Below, piece after piece: positions 20,889 through 32,116 of a DNA stretch of 64,000 nt (position 1 is its first letter; the number at the start of each line of letters is the position of its first letter). The translations under genes were made by a program, and so were the position numbers. This stretch comes from Megaustenia siamemsis (lineage: Eukaryota; Mollusca; Gastropoda; Stylommatophora; Ariophantidae). The notes under the pieces were generated by a model. The model was not told where the DNA came from. It did no database searches and saw only the letters and a program-made list of their open reading frames with translations. The DNA is taken from positions 104,569,779 through 104,633,778 of the forward strand of contig JAVIAB010000092.1 in the NCBI GenBank assembly GCA_032433765.1, written 5' to 3'.

Positions 20889-20911
20889 TATATATATATA
20901 TATATATATAT
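20889..20911. repeat. (AT)n microsatellite
   Basis: Pure AT array directly upstream of repeat W1. Confidence 0.9.
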
Positions 20912-21015
20912 CTGCGATCAGGACTCAATCCGAGTAGGGTTCCAGACTCTCACATGAAGACAGCTGCCTGTTTAAGTGAATTGATCGACCCCACAGACAG
21001 AACATCATAATTATT
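20912..21015. repeat. Dispersed repeat W, copy 1
   Basis: tctgcgatcaggactcaatc, then cagactctcacatgaag, then cacagacagaacatca is shared with 50130-50235, again directly after a dinucleotide array. Identity is high by eye. No coding frame or tRNA box was recognised, so the class is unknown. A short 16-bp tandem (aacaaatacagatatg-like) follows at about 21024-21085. Confidence 0.75.
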
Positions 21016-21085
21016 GTCTGTTAGAAATGAACAGATATGAACAAATACAGATATGAACAAATACAGAAATGAACAAATACAGATG

Positions 21086-21575
21086 TCTGTTTTATTTTAT
21101 TTTATTTTCAGAGTTATGTAACCACTTTGATACCAATGAAACATAGGACTCGACTATACATTGTACATGATTTAAAGATCAGCAACTATGCCTCAATGGA
21201 ATAAAAGACTAGTTCCCATAACACCCGTCTTTCCCACATTTAATAGGCACGTGCTGCAACAGTCACTCTCCACTAATTTCTATTTTTGGCTGTCTTCTTG
21301 AGATCTGTTCAGGAGACTCGGATTTCTCCTAATTCGACTTCTACTTTTATTATCGATATCTGATTCGCCCTTACTTCTGGCTGTACTCTTCACTTTTACT
21401 TCCAATCAAGCTCATGTCTAGTTACATTGTCGGACTGTTTCCCCGAGGGAATGCCATCTTTTTACTTTTTGTATTTTCCCCCCGTTAAACTCCATTAGCT
21501 TGAAAGAAATTGGATAAAATGCCGTTTGCTGCTGAAAATAGAAAATGTGTTTTTGAAAGTGGTTTAATGTCTGAG
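21086..21575. other. Unassigned stretch
   Basis: Nothing recognised. Confidence 0.4.
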
Positions 21576-21645
21576 AACGCCAGTAGCGTAGTGGTTAGAG
21601 CAATGGATTAGTGTAAATATGATCTCGTTCAATCCTGCCTTGAAA
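21576..21645 (+). mobile_element. tRNA-like fragment, possible SINE head
   Basis: gtagcgtagtggttagagc fits an A box, and ctcgttcaatcctg fits a weak B box about 45 bases downstream. It does not fold into a full cloverleaf by eye. It is most likely the head of a different, single-copy SINE here. Confidence 0.4.
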
Positions 21646-21849
21646 CTGTCAAGTGGACTCAGATGAAAAAAAGACTCTGACTGGCTTATTGTAATGTTTT
21701 GACATTGAGGAAGATTACTGAGGCTGCCTTCATTTTGTGATGTTTTAGTCTAGTACGATAAAAGTATCAGCCACCAGTGAACGAAAGAGATGTGACAAAG
21801 GATGCCGCTGAATATGGCACACACAACCAAAGTTAGAAAGGAATATTTT

Positions 21850-22032
21850 GCCCCGGCATCACTGCAAACGAATTAAAATCAATAATTGCTCAACCGCCCG
21901 GGCCAGTGGAATCATCCAAATTAATATATCATCTCCCAAGCAAAGAAAGGTAGCAGTAGTCCCCATCATAACAGTCTCAGGACACGCCAAAAGACATAAG
22001 GCGAAACCACACAGAATGTGAACCCAACTGTC
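21850..22032 (+). repeat. Dispersed repeat Z, copy 1
   Basis: Matches 45750-45932 in the opposite orientation. Both copies keep two overlapping readings. One runs GITANELKSIIAQPP and ends KER before a stop at the same position in both. The other runs KRIKINNCSTARASGII and ends before TGA at the same position. I recognise neither. It may be the coding end of an unidentified element. Confidence 0.65.
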
Positions 22033-22294
22033 TGTTCCAAGTCATACGAGATCATAGTTCATTGTAAACAATCGGAATATATTCACGACTAAAACGGATG
22101 AAACGCACAGCTCACGGTGTGCACAGAGCACTTAACTCAATAGCTCCTGCAACAAAGCGGATTAGAGTTATGTATGGACTATATATACCAAATTAACCAC
22201 GACAAAGTATTACATCAAGATCTATAGTATCATAAGAAGTGTAAATAAAGCAATCATTTATTATTTTTATTACTCAGGGCTTAATAACACAATG

Positions 22295-22360
22295 TAGTGG
22301 TGGTGGCCAAGTGGTTAGACTGGTTGATTCTCTCTGGTGGATGCAGTTAGGGTCAAAATG
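22295..22360 (+). mobile_element. Weak tRNA-like fragment
   Basis: ggccaagtggttagactgg resembles an A box. The expected B box is replaced by ttagggtcaaaat, so the match is weak. It lies just upstream of a family D LINE remnant. Confidence 0.25.
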
Positions 22361-22364
22361 TGTT

Positions 22365-22745
22365 ATTTTTTCTCACATCTTGAATTATCCCATTGTTGTC
22401 ATTACATGCCTTGCTTCTCCATCCATTTCATTTAGGGAGTCTAAGCCTGCTATCTTTGCCTCTCTTCTCAGTATTCTTCTCAAGGTGTCCTTTGAGGTTA
22501 GCCTATCTTTTTCTCATTATTTCTGAATTTTAGGATTTGCTTTGTGACAGGTTATTATCTTATTATTATATGCTCAATATATTCCTACTTTAGCTTTCTG
22601 ATTATAGATGCGATTTTTATTTTTTTTTTCCTGCATTGCCATTTCTCTTTTTTTTCCTGCATAGATTTTCCATTGCAAACAAAGTATTTTCCTGATACAT
22701 TTCTTTCTACTGAATGTGAAATTAATACCCTAAACATCCTCTATT
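22365..22745 (-). pseudogene. Family D LINE C-terminus remnant (D2)
   Basis: It aligns in order with D1 (5755-6065). Shared landmarks are tttgcctctcttctcagtat, then ttcttctcaaggtgtc, then ggttattatctt, then caaagtattttcctgatac. In the minus strand this is the basic C-terminal tail of the reverse transcriptase. It is heavily decayed with no usable frame. TSD not found. Confidence 0.6.
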
Positions 22746-24410
22746 ACGTGGCAAGTACACTGGAAATGATGCTTTTACTTTCAGTCCATCATTTAACTTC
22801 TGGAGACCCCAGATAGGCAGACATAGATAGCTTTTAATAATAAAGATAATGAAATAAATGAGCACAAAATTGAATAAATTCACAACCAGTGATACAGATA
22901 TCGGGGATAACAAAAATAATAACTAGACTATAAAATATAATACATTATTATTATAGGTATATGTTCTTTTATGAGTTTATACTCAAGCTTTTATTTAATA
23001 TGTTATAATGAACTATTTTATTGTTTATTCATATACAATGAAAATAAATGACATACTTGTACAGACTCTATAAATCTATAAAAACTTTGGTAGTGTATCT
23101 CCAAGGAAAAAATTGTTTTAGTACTCTTAGCAAATAAACAGCCTTGCTCAAAAGTGATATGGTAATCGGTCTAAAAAATAAATCTGATATATTATTTATA
23201 TATAAACAAAGATATATACACAGAAAATATATGTCACCTGCTAGATGTGTACAGCTATAATGATACAACACTGCTATGGCAAGTTGGATGTGTTGGACCG
23301 AGAGGCTCGTATATCACAACTTGATGTAAAAAAGAACAAAACTCATCGTTATCAACTGTAAAGACAAACAATGAAGAGGATTATTTCATGGCTCTCAGTA
23401 TAGAATTTCTTATAATTCGCTCTGGTATTCTGTTCCGTCTATTGCTTTCGCCTATTCTTCATCACTTACATTCTCTCTTTAACTCCAAATTTGAAAGTGA
23501 AAAAAATCCAACAAACTAATTGAACAAAGAAGGCCCTAGGGCTTTTATCTAAAATTCTGAGTTAATGCCATCCTGACAATGTCATGCCCCTGGATCAAGC
23601 GAGACACAGACAAGAGAATTAAACTGACACTGAACAACTCCCCATTGTTGTCAATAAATCCATTTTCACGTCACCTTCACGTTACAGCTACAATACATAC
23701 TCACGGAAACAAGTGCAACATTAATAGCTTATTCATATCTTGAACGAAATGGAATACAACTTTGTGCACATTTCAGTGTGGTTGGTGTACCCTTACCCCT
23801 GCTGTTACCATCAGAGTATATATAGGATTCACTTTCGTCACATTTCAGGAAGATAATTCTTCGCTATGAAGATTCGTGTAAAATATTAATATATATGTAT
23901 ATATATAATGTTGTTCTTTCCTTTCTCATTTTTCCTTTCAGCGTCTAGGGGAGATACGAAGTGTGTTCAAATGAAACCTGCCCAAGCTGCACTTGATGGA
24001 TATATTTAGGATGCAATATGATGCCACATCTAACTTAATAAGTACACGTCAATGTGCAATTGTGCATGTATTCATTCTCCGCGTTGTGTTAATTGGTTTT
24101 GCTGCAGACTTTTGGAAAATTGGCTGGTGTGATACGGAATTCGCCCAAGGTAGATTAGTAAACGGTGATATCATTCCTAACAGCGGAAGCATTCATCGCT
24201 GAATGCAAGTTGTGTTTGGTAACAACGGTGTGTTTAAAGGATGCAGTAAAGGACCGGGCATGAATGTTTATAGAAAAACGTGAGTTAACGAAAGTTCTTC
24301 CGCGAGCCATCGCCGACTGGTGGACTGTCATCGTTCACGGAGCGGATGAATTCGCTGTGTCACTTGGGACAGTTCAAATAGTAATTAGGAAATAATTGAA
24401 TTAGCCGAGG
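22746..24410. other. Unassigned stretch
   Basis: About 1.7 kb of AT-rich sequence with only short unrecognised frames. A small (AT)n lies near 23890. No repeat match was seen. Confidence 0.5.
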
Positions 24411-24424
24411 TATGCTGACAGTTA

Positions 24425-24856
24425 TTTAAATGTTGCTCTCATTAGTCTCAGTCCTACTGCTTCCCATTCTATTAGTGTCTTCTGTGCAATCCTTGATAGC
24501 ATAATAGCCACCCCTTCACTATGTTGTGCTCCAGGTTCCCGGTGTCCTGATGATAACATCATCTCTCCTGTATTTAGTTTTATTTTAACCGTTCCTAGCC
24601 ATCTTGTTTCACACATTCCCAGAATATCTATCTTGTAGTTTGACATTTCTGCTGCTACCTGTGCAGCTTTTCCTTGTTCGTTTAGAGTACGAACATTGCA
24701 GGTGCCAATTCTGGAGGATTTCCTGGTAGACAAAGGGTGAGTCGGCAACCCGGACTCCTTGCGGCTTTCTCTGGTTTGCGTCATACGTCTCTTAGACAGA
24801 GAGCCCTTCTCTTTCCTGGATGGCGGATTAACTTTTTCTCTCTTTGACTTGTCCAT
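24425..24856 (-). pseudogene. R1 endonuclease N-terminus (inverted segment)
   Basis: A 144-codon minus-strand frame. After a Lys/Arg/Ser-rich leader, about residue 50 onward reads RIGTCNVRTLNEQGKAAQV, then YKIDILGMCETRWLG. These are the N-terminal Asn and Glu motifs of the APE-like LINE endonuclease (TxNVRTL and ETRW). The frame stops at the inversion breakpoint after WEAVGLRLMRATFK, so the later catalytic Asp/His residues are absent. The 5' UTR lies to the right (24857-25013). Such proteins are often mislabelled as craniofacial development protein 2. Confidence 0.88.
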
Positions 24857-25013
24857 GTTTTTGAAGTTTTTTCGGCTTATTTTTTTTTACAGTATGGGAT
24901 AGCCAGTCCCATGCCCAACCCTCCTTTCCCGCCTCTTACGAACATGCCTGGTAGGGTACAGCGCCGCTATTCTTTACTCCCCTTTCGGGCCCGGTAGCGC
25001 ACGGGCGGAACAT

Positions 25014-26690
25014 ATCAATGCCTTTATTAAAGATAAGAAAGGAAATCTGCTTAGTAATATAAGGGAACAAATGGAGAGATGGAAAGAACACTTTGAAGAA
25101 CTTTTGAACAGACGCGGCTTAAATAATCCTCCAGATATACTACCAGCAGAAGAATAGTTGCACGTTAACGGTGGAAAACCAAGCATAGAAGAAATAATGA
25201 AAGCCATAAAACTATTTAAAAATGGTAAAGCCACAGGACCAGATGAAATTCCTTCAGAAGCCATCAAAGCAGATAATAACACCTCTACCAAGATGCTACA
25301 TAATCTATTAAATAAAATTGGGAGAGGGAAGAAATACCTAAAGACTGGAAAGAAGGTTATATGATCAAACTACCAAAGAAAGGAAGTTTACAGGAGTGCA
25401 CAAATTATAGGGGAATTATGCTAATCTCAGTGCCAGGAAACATATTAAGCAGAATCATTCTGGAGAGACTAAAAGAGGCCATAGACAAACATTTGAGAGA
25501 TGAACAAGCAGGTTTTAGGAAGAACAGATCATGTGCTGATCAAATAACTACTCTACGTATAATAGTTGAACAAAGTTTAGAACTAAAATCCCCACTTTAT
25601 ATTGGATTCATAGATTACGAAAAGGCATTTGATAGTTTAGACAGAAGAATGCTTTGGAAGTTGCTGAGTCATTACGAAATCCCCATAAAGTTGATTAACC
25701 TGATAAAAACAATGTATGAAGGAACGAAATGTAGCGTGGTGGATGAAGGACAGATTACAGAAGCATTTGAAATAAGAACAGGAGTAAGGCAGGGATGCCT
25801 TCTGTCACCATTTCACTTTCTACTGGCCATAGATTGGATTATCAAAAATAACTCAAAACAACAGAAATGGGATCCAGTGGTCACTGACCAAACAACTTGA
25901 TGATTTAGACTTTGCTGATGACATAGCTCTCCTATCACACAGCCATCAAAAGATGCAGGATAAAATTAGCATACTTGATGAGAGATCACAACAGCTAGGA
26001 CTGAAGATTAATAGAGATAAGACCAACATTATGAGAATTAATACAGTTGGCAATAACCAAATAAAACTAGGAGAATTACCTCTATTAGATGTACAATCTT
26101 ACATATATCTGGGCAGTAATATAGATAAAGAGGGAGGAACAGAAAATTATACCAAAATAAGGATATCAAAAGCAAGAGGAGCTTTCATTGCACTGGGAAA
26201 CATATGGAAATCCAACGAAATTAGGTTAAATATAAAAATAAAAATTTTCAACTCAAATGTTAAGGCAGTCCTATTATATGACTGTGAAACATGGAGAACA
26301 ACAAAATTGACAATCACGAAGATACAGACTTTCATTAATGGATGCTTACGCAGGATAAAAGGATGGAAATGACAGGACAAAATCACTAACATAGAATTAT
26401 GGAAATGTACCAGTCAAACACAAGTGGATAAAGAGATACAGCGAAGACGATGGCGCTGGATAGGACACACATTACGGAAGCCAACTGAGAGTATTACACA
26501 GCAGGCCCTTTTTTGGAATCCACAAGGAAAAGACAAAGAGGAAGACCAAGGAATTCTTGGAGAAGACAGATAGAAGCAGAGATGAAGATGATGGGGTAGA
26601 CATGGAATGATCTTAAAAGAATGGCAAAAAACAGAACGACTTGGAAAATGTTTGTTGAAGACCTATGCTCCACTGGGAGCTAAAAAGGTA
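25014..26690 (+). pseudogene. R1 reverse transcriptase (sense segment)
   Basis: Order of blocks: RWKEHFEELLNR (about 25075), then NGKATGPDEIPSEAIK (about 25220), CTNYRGIMLISVPGNI (about 25397), LRDEQAGFRKNRSCADQ (about 25495), GFIDYEKAFDSLDRRML (about 25605), RTGVRQGCLLSPFHF (about 25780), the FADD box DFADDIALLSH (about 25910), thumb (YIYLGSNIDKEGG), and a basic C-terminus ending in an LCS motif. Lesions: a stop near 25156, shifts near 25330 and 25895, a stop at 26370 and frame changes after that. Family known as RTE-like endonuclease-reverse transcriptase; exact clade not proven. Confidence 0.88.
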
Positions 26691-26715
26691 GAGTGAGTGT
26701 GTATGCTGACAGTTA

Positions 26716-27061
26716 CTCTTTTCTTGTTCTGCTTTCTTGTTAATATGAAATCTCTTTGGCAGGTTGTGTCATTTTTGTATCAGACATATATGTGTGACTC
26801 TGTGTTTTGAAGAATGTGTTGATGATGAACTAATCGTTTTGGTTACATTTTTTAGCAGTCTGCTTCTATTTTCATTCCTTTCAGCTGTCTTATCGCGTAA
26901 AGGTCCCAGGATATCGCTGTTTTCATTGTTGCGTTTCCCGTGCCTTCCATTAAAATCCTCCATCACTAATATGCAGTCGTTTTTATCAATCTTGTTGACA
27001 ATTTCATTGAGTGTCTCATATATTTCTTCACTGTCTTTTTTGCTGTTATTACATGATGTAT
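26716..27061 (-). pseudogene. Older LINE endonuclease, C-terminal part (host of later insertions)
   Basis: The minus strand reads NNSKKDSEEIYETLNEIVNK, then CILVMEDFNGRHGKR (equivalent to the LxMGDFNxxxG catalytic block), then ERNENRSRLLK, then EHRVTHI-like. The same endonuclease continues upstream at 27278-27513 and 29539-29760, separated by insertions. The Gly of MGDFN is changed to Glu (MEDFN). R1 used the left edge of this remnant as its target. Confidence 0.72.
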
Positions 27062-27277
27062 GACATGAAGGGAACAGCTGGAATATATTATAACAAGTGG
27101 GAAAATTATAGGGACGAAGTGATAGATGAAGCAACGAGAAAAAGTTACCAGACAGCTTAAAAGAATGGTTTGGCAGAAGATCAAAAACAGAAATAATAAA
27201 TATCTGTTGAGATTGAAAGTTGTGGAGAGATATGATCACCTACTTCAGCAGGCATTGTACTTGATAATGATGATGAT
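27062..27277 (+). mobile_element. Family B LINE 3' end (B3)
   Basis: Matches B2 and B6 from gaacagctggaatatatt through cagacagcttaaaagaatgg to gatcacctacttcagcaggc and a short (TGA)n tail. Imperfect 11-bp TSDs (acatgatgtat and acacgacgtat) bracket it. It interrupts the older minus-strand endonuclease. Confidence 0.8.
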
Positions 27278-27513
27278 GACACGACGTATAGATTTGTTTG
27301 TAAGTTGTTTTACGGTCACTTTCTGATAGTCTAGTTGTGGTTATTCTTTCTGAGTAATACTTTATTTCCAGAATATTCTTGTAGTGTTCTGGGTAGTGAT
27401 AAAGCCCATTCCGTGTTTTGCTCTTTCTTTGATGCCGACTCCTGAGAATATCATCGTGTGGTTCATATGTGTTTTCTTTACGTGTCTTTTACTCTGGTGT
27501 CAGCTAATCCTAT
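27278..27513 (-). pseudogene. Older LINE endonuclease, middle part
   Basis: The minus strand reads FSGVGIKERAKHGMGFITTQ, a typical APE-endonuclease block (xYSGxxxxExAxxGVGFxL), then decayed sequence leading into the B3 junction. It is the continuation of 26716-27061. Confidence 0.65.
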
Positions 27514-29526
27514 AATTAATTTCCCAGGAAATTGAGGATGCGTTTCAAGAAAAGAAACTGGTACTAGCAGCATGGATAGACCTAAAGAAAGCATTTGATA
27601 AGGTATGGAAGGAAGGGCTTTTGAAGAAACTGAGAAATTATGGAGTAAATGGCAGGATGTACAAATGGGTCAAAGCATACCTGCATAACAGGAGAGCCAG
27701 AGTGCAACTGGATGGTCTTAAGAGTAAGAAGGTCTTACTGCGCCAGGGCGTTCCACAGGGAGGGGTACTATCTCCAACACTTTTTCTGATCTACATCAAT
27801 GACCTAGTTACTGAACTACCACATGGTATCAAAGTGGCAATGTATGCAGATGACTTGGTAATGTGGTGCACAGAGGAGTATGCAACAGTGGCCTCCAAAT
27901 TGTTACAAAGAGCTATGAATGCACTGAATTCATGGACAAATAGATGGTGTATCAGCATCAATACAGACAAATGCAGTACTACACTTTTCACTCTTTCCCC
28001 AAAACAAAAAGCAGGAGCCATCTATATAAACAATGAGCCTGTGAAAGAAGACATACAGGCTACGTATCTCGGAGTTACATTTGATAACAAACTATCTTGG
28101 AAACAGCAGATAAATAAGGCAACCCAAAAAGCAAGGAGAAAATTGGCTATTCTAAGAAAGCTGTGTGGAACTACGTGGGGTGCGAGTGGGAAAATACTCA
28201 GTAAAGTTTACCAACAGAGTATACGCCCACATTTAGAATATGGATCATCTGCATGGTGTTCAGCATCAAACACCACACTTCAAGAACTGGATAAAGTACA
28301 AAACCAGGCACTTAGGGTCATCACAGGAGCAATGAAATCAACACCAATATTAGAGATGGAGAAATTGTGGAGGATACCAGCACTGAGAGAACGGAGGGAC
28401 ACAAAGGTGCTGATACAGGCAGAAAAATTTGCTTGCATGCCGAGACATCCAATGAAGGACCGATTCCAAAATCTTGCATTGGGACGACTTAAGAGAAGCA
28501 GTTTTATCCACCAAGCCAAGCGTATTAGTAGACAAACACCAGACATGCCAAGAGCTGTTAACCCCCTACTGCCCATACCAGAACAGACTCCCTGGACAGA
28601 GGAATCTGGATTATCAGTTCAAATACGGACAGAAGTGAAAGGAATAGTTGATAAAGAGGAACAGAATAGTCTACAGCGAAAAACAATAACTCTCAGTTTC
28701 CTGGATGAAGAATACCCACAAGACCTATGGATTCGTGTGTATACAGATGGATCAGCACAGAATGCAGTAAAAAATGGGGGAGCAGGTGCATATATAGAAT
28801 ACCCAAATAACACTAGGGATATGAATAAAATAGCAACAGGGAAATATTGTCACAATTATGATGCAGAAATACAAGCAATAAAGTTAGCAATAGAAAAACT
28901 GCTGAACATTAATCTTAGCCCGCAGCCTGTAGTGTTTTTGACAGATGCAAGATCAGTACTCCAGGCACTACAATCCAGAAATTACCACATCTGCAGACCT
29001 TATTGACTGAACTCTGCAAGCACCACAGGGTTGCCCTGCAGTGGATCCCATCTCACTGTGGAATACCAGGAAATGAGAAAGCAGATCAGTTGGCAAAGGA
29101 AGGTTCAACAGGCACACAACTAGATACACCTGTTACATACCATCATAAGAAACAGATAATCAAATCAATCAGAGGACCACAAGCCCAAATCAGGATGCCT
29201 TTTATAATATGAATAGATATGAACAAGTTATCATTATACGTCTCAGAACAGGACACAATCGACTCCATAGTCACATGTATACAAAATTCAAGATCGGCAC
29301 CTCACTACTTGTACATGTGGACAGGCGCCCCAGACTGCTGAACACATACTTCAAGACTGCACTGAATATAGTAGACTGAGGAAAATCCATTGGCCCATAG
29401 ATACAACACTACAGACAAAACTATATGGGCCACTGCAAGAATTACAAAAGACAGTAACATTTATACAGGAAACGACATTGCAGATATAGACAATGCTTCA
29501 GGCGAACGAAAGATAGATAGATAGAT
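27514..29526 (+). mobile_element. Jockey/I-group LINE with RNase H (J), 5'-truncated
   Basis: A perfect 12-bp TSD, agctaatcctat, is at 27502-27513 and 29527-29538. The element is truncated at the start of the reverse-transcriptase palm and ends with (GATA)n on the coding strand. It carries reverse transcriptase, an RNase H domain and a C-terminal Cys/His cluster. The RNase H domain places it in the I/Jockey side of LINE diversity, unlike families A, B, D and R1. It split the older endonuclease. Confidence 0.93.
27528..29486 (+). pseudogene. J element reverse transcriptase-RNase H
   Basis: One frame stays open from 27528 to 29006: AAWIDLKKAFDKVWKEGLL (palm Asp), LRQGVPQGGVLSPTLFLIYI (about 27740), AMYADDLVMWCTEE (YADD, about 27845), YLGVTFDNKLSW, then RNase H starting IRVYTDGSAQNA (catalytic Asp), DAEIQAIKLAIE (Glu) and LTDARSVLQAL (Asp). 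A frameshift near 29003 moves the last RNase H block (QWIPSHCGIPGNEKADQLAK) to another frame. A further shift near 29305 precedes the terminal CTCG and AEHILQDC zinc-like motif. The start is lost by truncation, so it is inactive. Confidence 0.9.
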
Positions 29527-29538
29527 AGCTAATCCTAT

Positions 29539-29760
29539 TATTTTGATTTTCCCTCTGTCATTTCTTCGATAAGTTATACTTACTTGTTCGTTTTTCCGCA
29601 AAAATCTATGGCTGCTTCTTTACATTTGACATATATCTCCATGTTCTGCAGTCTCCCTCAGCATAAAATGTTTATCCCTTATGAACTTGTAATGTATGTC
29701 GTAAGGTAAGAACTTTCTTCGAAAGGAATTGAGGAATTCAGCCATTTCGATGTTTCACCA
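29539..29760 (-). pseudogene. Older LINE endonuclease, upstream part
   Basis: The minus strand reads TAEHGDICQM, then KIKIIGLADTRVKDT with frame breaks, leading into the GVGFI block at 27278-27513 once J is removed. Support is mainly its position beside the clearer downstream blocks. Confidence 0.45.
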
Positions 29761-30029
29761 CGACGTGATTGCAGGTATCACTTGCAATCTTTTTTTTATG
29801 GTCTAATTGTCATTTCTAGATGTTTACACTAAAAAAAATACCTATTCGATCTTCTCTTTCTTTTTAAATAGAACACTCGCTACAATTTAAAAATCATATA
29901 TACCAGTTACACACACTTTTATTTATAATGTTCAACTGATTGTATGAAAGAGTGTTCATGTAAGATTAATGTGAGTGAGTTAGAACGAGATTGAACACCA
30001 ATCGCATTCTTGATTATTTGGTGGTAACA
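29761..30029. other. Unassigned stretch
   Basis: Nothing recognised. Confidence 0.4.
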
Positions 30030-30417
30030 TTTGGGACAGAAAAGAACCAACGTGCTGAGATATAAAGATTGTTTGCAAAGCTTTATTGAGATGATACTCA
30101 ATCAGCGAAATAAACAGCAAATTAGAAAATCTGGCGTTAGATCTTACTCGTCGAGAAAAAAAATAAATACAGACAGTATAATATTCAAGTTGAAAATTAT
30201 GTTAAAATCCGAAACAAAAGGCGCAAGAAGAAGCAATTGAGGCAAGGCACTACAATTACATCATATTCGTTATACAGTTGGATCTGTCTATCAAATATTG
30301 GCACATTCAGTCACGAGAGAAGTTATTCAGTAAAATAACAAACAGTATAAGAATTAATACATTACAAATTGCAATGACTGCTTTGTAACAACCATCGGTC
30401 AAAAACGGCAAATATTA
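30030..30417 (+). pseudogene. Family C LINE C-terminus (C3)
   Basis: The plus strand reads LRYKDCLQSFIEMI, equivalent to the RFKDxLKxSL block that precedes the C-terminal helix in this LINE group. Further on, ttggcacattcagtcacgag and gtaacaaccatcggtc match the end of C1 (ggcaaattcagccacaag, then gctaccaaccgtctgcc). It is heavily decayed. Confidence 0.55.
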
Positions 30418-30424
30418 TATATAT

Positions 30425-30912
30425 ATATTATTATTATTATTATCATCATCATCACCATCATCAAGTACCGTGCTTGATGACGTAGGTGATCATGTCTCCA
30501 TAACTTTCGATCTCGACAGCTATATATATTATTTCTGTTGTTGACATTCTGCCAAGCTATTCTCTTAATCTGTCTAGTATCTTTTCTCTTTGCTTCCCAC
30601 TATCTCTTCATCACTTGATTTTTCCAGTTGATACAATATATTCCAGCTCTTCTCTTCCATCACAGGGCCAAAAAATGATAATTGTTTCTTCATATTATTA
30701 GAAATTAGCTCTCATTTTGAATTGGCGTCTTTCAGAACGTTTTTATTACTCTTCTTAGATGTCCATGGTGTTATCAACATTCATCTGTAAAACCACATTT
30801 CAACAGCCTCCAGTGATTTTCTTGTCTGTTGTCATATTGTCCATGATTCACATCCATATGTTAAGACTGGGTCTACATAACATTTAATACTCTTTTTTCT
30901 TGTTGTTCTAAA
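30425..30912 (-). mobile_element. Family B mini-LINE (B4)
   Basis: Minus-strand copy with (TGA)n tail at left, then the full mini-LINE body to ttaagactgggtctacataacattta. It therefore has the same 5' limit as B2 and B7. It lies head to head with family A copy A5, whose first recognisable base follows within a few bases. ATT/ATC microsatellite abuts its tail. Confidence 0.82.
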
Positions 30913-32116
30913 ATGAAGGCAAAACCATTTGACACAGCAATAATACAGACATACTCACCTACTCAAGACTATACAGATGAAGAAATAGAAGCATACAATG
31001 AAGATCTAAATACAGTTATGAAGCAAGTGAAATCATCAGACATCTTGATTGTAATGGGTGACATGAACGCTAAAGTATGAAATGGTAAATATAAGAAAAT
31101 TATAGGAAATCATGGTTTAGGAAAAAGGAATAACAGAGGAGAAAGATTAATACAATTTTGTGAAGAAAACAGGCTGGTCATATGTAGCACCTTCTTTAAA
31201 CAAGAGAAAAGGAAATTATACACATGGAAAAGTCCTGGAGACAGGAAGAGGAATCAAATAGATTATATAATGATAAAGGACAGATTCCGGAACAGGTCAA
31301 GAAAGCCAAAACCTACCCAGGAGCAGATATTAATTCAGATCACAATCCTGTAATGATTAAAATGAAAATCGAATTAAAGAGAAACAAACGAAAAAACTAA
31401 TTCAAAAACACGAATAGATATAACAGCGTTAAATCAGAAAGATGTAAAAGAAACTTATACTGTACAAGTGAAGAACACGTATCAGAAGCTGCTAGAAGAA
31501 TGGATTGAGCAGTACAGAAGAGAAAATCCTGAGGAAAAAGTCACAACAAAATGACAATGCATAAACAACAGCATACAAGAATCCTGCAACACATCCTCAA
31601 AAAGGAAAGTAACAAAAAAAAATGTATAAATGACAAATCATAGAAACAAATGGAAGAAAGAAGACAAGCGAAAAACACTGCCAGATATAAGGATATTGAC
31701 AATGAAATACGGAAAATGTGCAAAAAGGAAAAAGAAGACTGGCTCAACCAAAGATGTCTAGAACTCGAAACTATGGAAAGTAAACAAAACTTATTAAGAG
31801 AGATGTACACAGAAATAAAGAGAATGACTAATAAAGACAAAAAAGCTACAGGAAGAGGATGTATTGCAAACAAAAAGGAAAAACGCTAACAGACAAGAAA
31901 AATATAATAGATAGATGGCAGGAATATATAACAGAATTATTTCACGACGAAAGGGACAAAAAGCCATTTATAAAATGTACATACAACTATAAAATCCTAA
32001 AATCTGAAGTAGAAAAAGCTATAAAAATGAAAAAGGGAAAGTCAGCAGGACATGACAATATACATATAGAGATGATACATGCTCTGGAAGATTTTGGTAT
32101 TAAATTGATCACACTG

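Larger units (their letters stand above)
24425..26701 (+). mobile_element. LINE with 5' inversion (R1), RTE-like
   Basis: A perfect 14-bp TSD, tatgctgacagtta, lies at 24411-24424 and 26702-26715 and bounds one insertion. Its left part (24425 to about 25013) carries the element's 5' region and endonuclease in minus orientation. Its right part (about 25014-26701) carries the reverse transcriptase in plus orientation. This is the structure expected from twin priming during LINE insertion. Part of the endonuclease between the two segments is lost. The 3' end is ggtagagtgagtg. Confidence 0.9.

Noticed and set aside
22295..22360. tRNA gene
   Set aside because: A-box-like motif only; no B box and no cloverleaf.
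24425..24856. Craniofacial development protein 2 gene
   Set aside because: The similarity is to a LINE endonuclease; the frame is inverted beside its own reverse transcriptase within one TSD.
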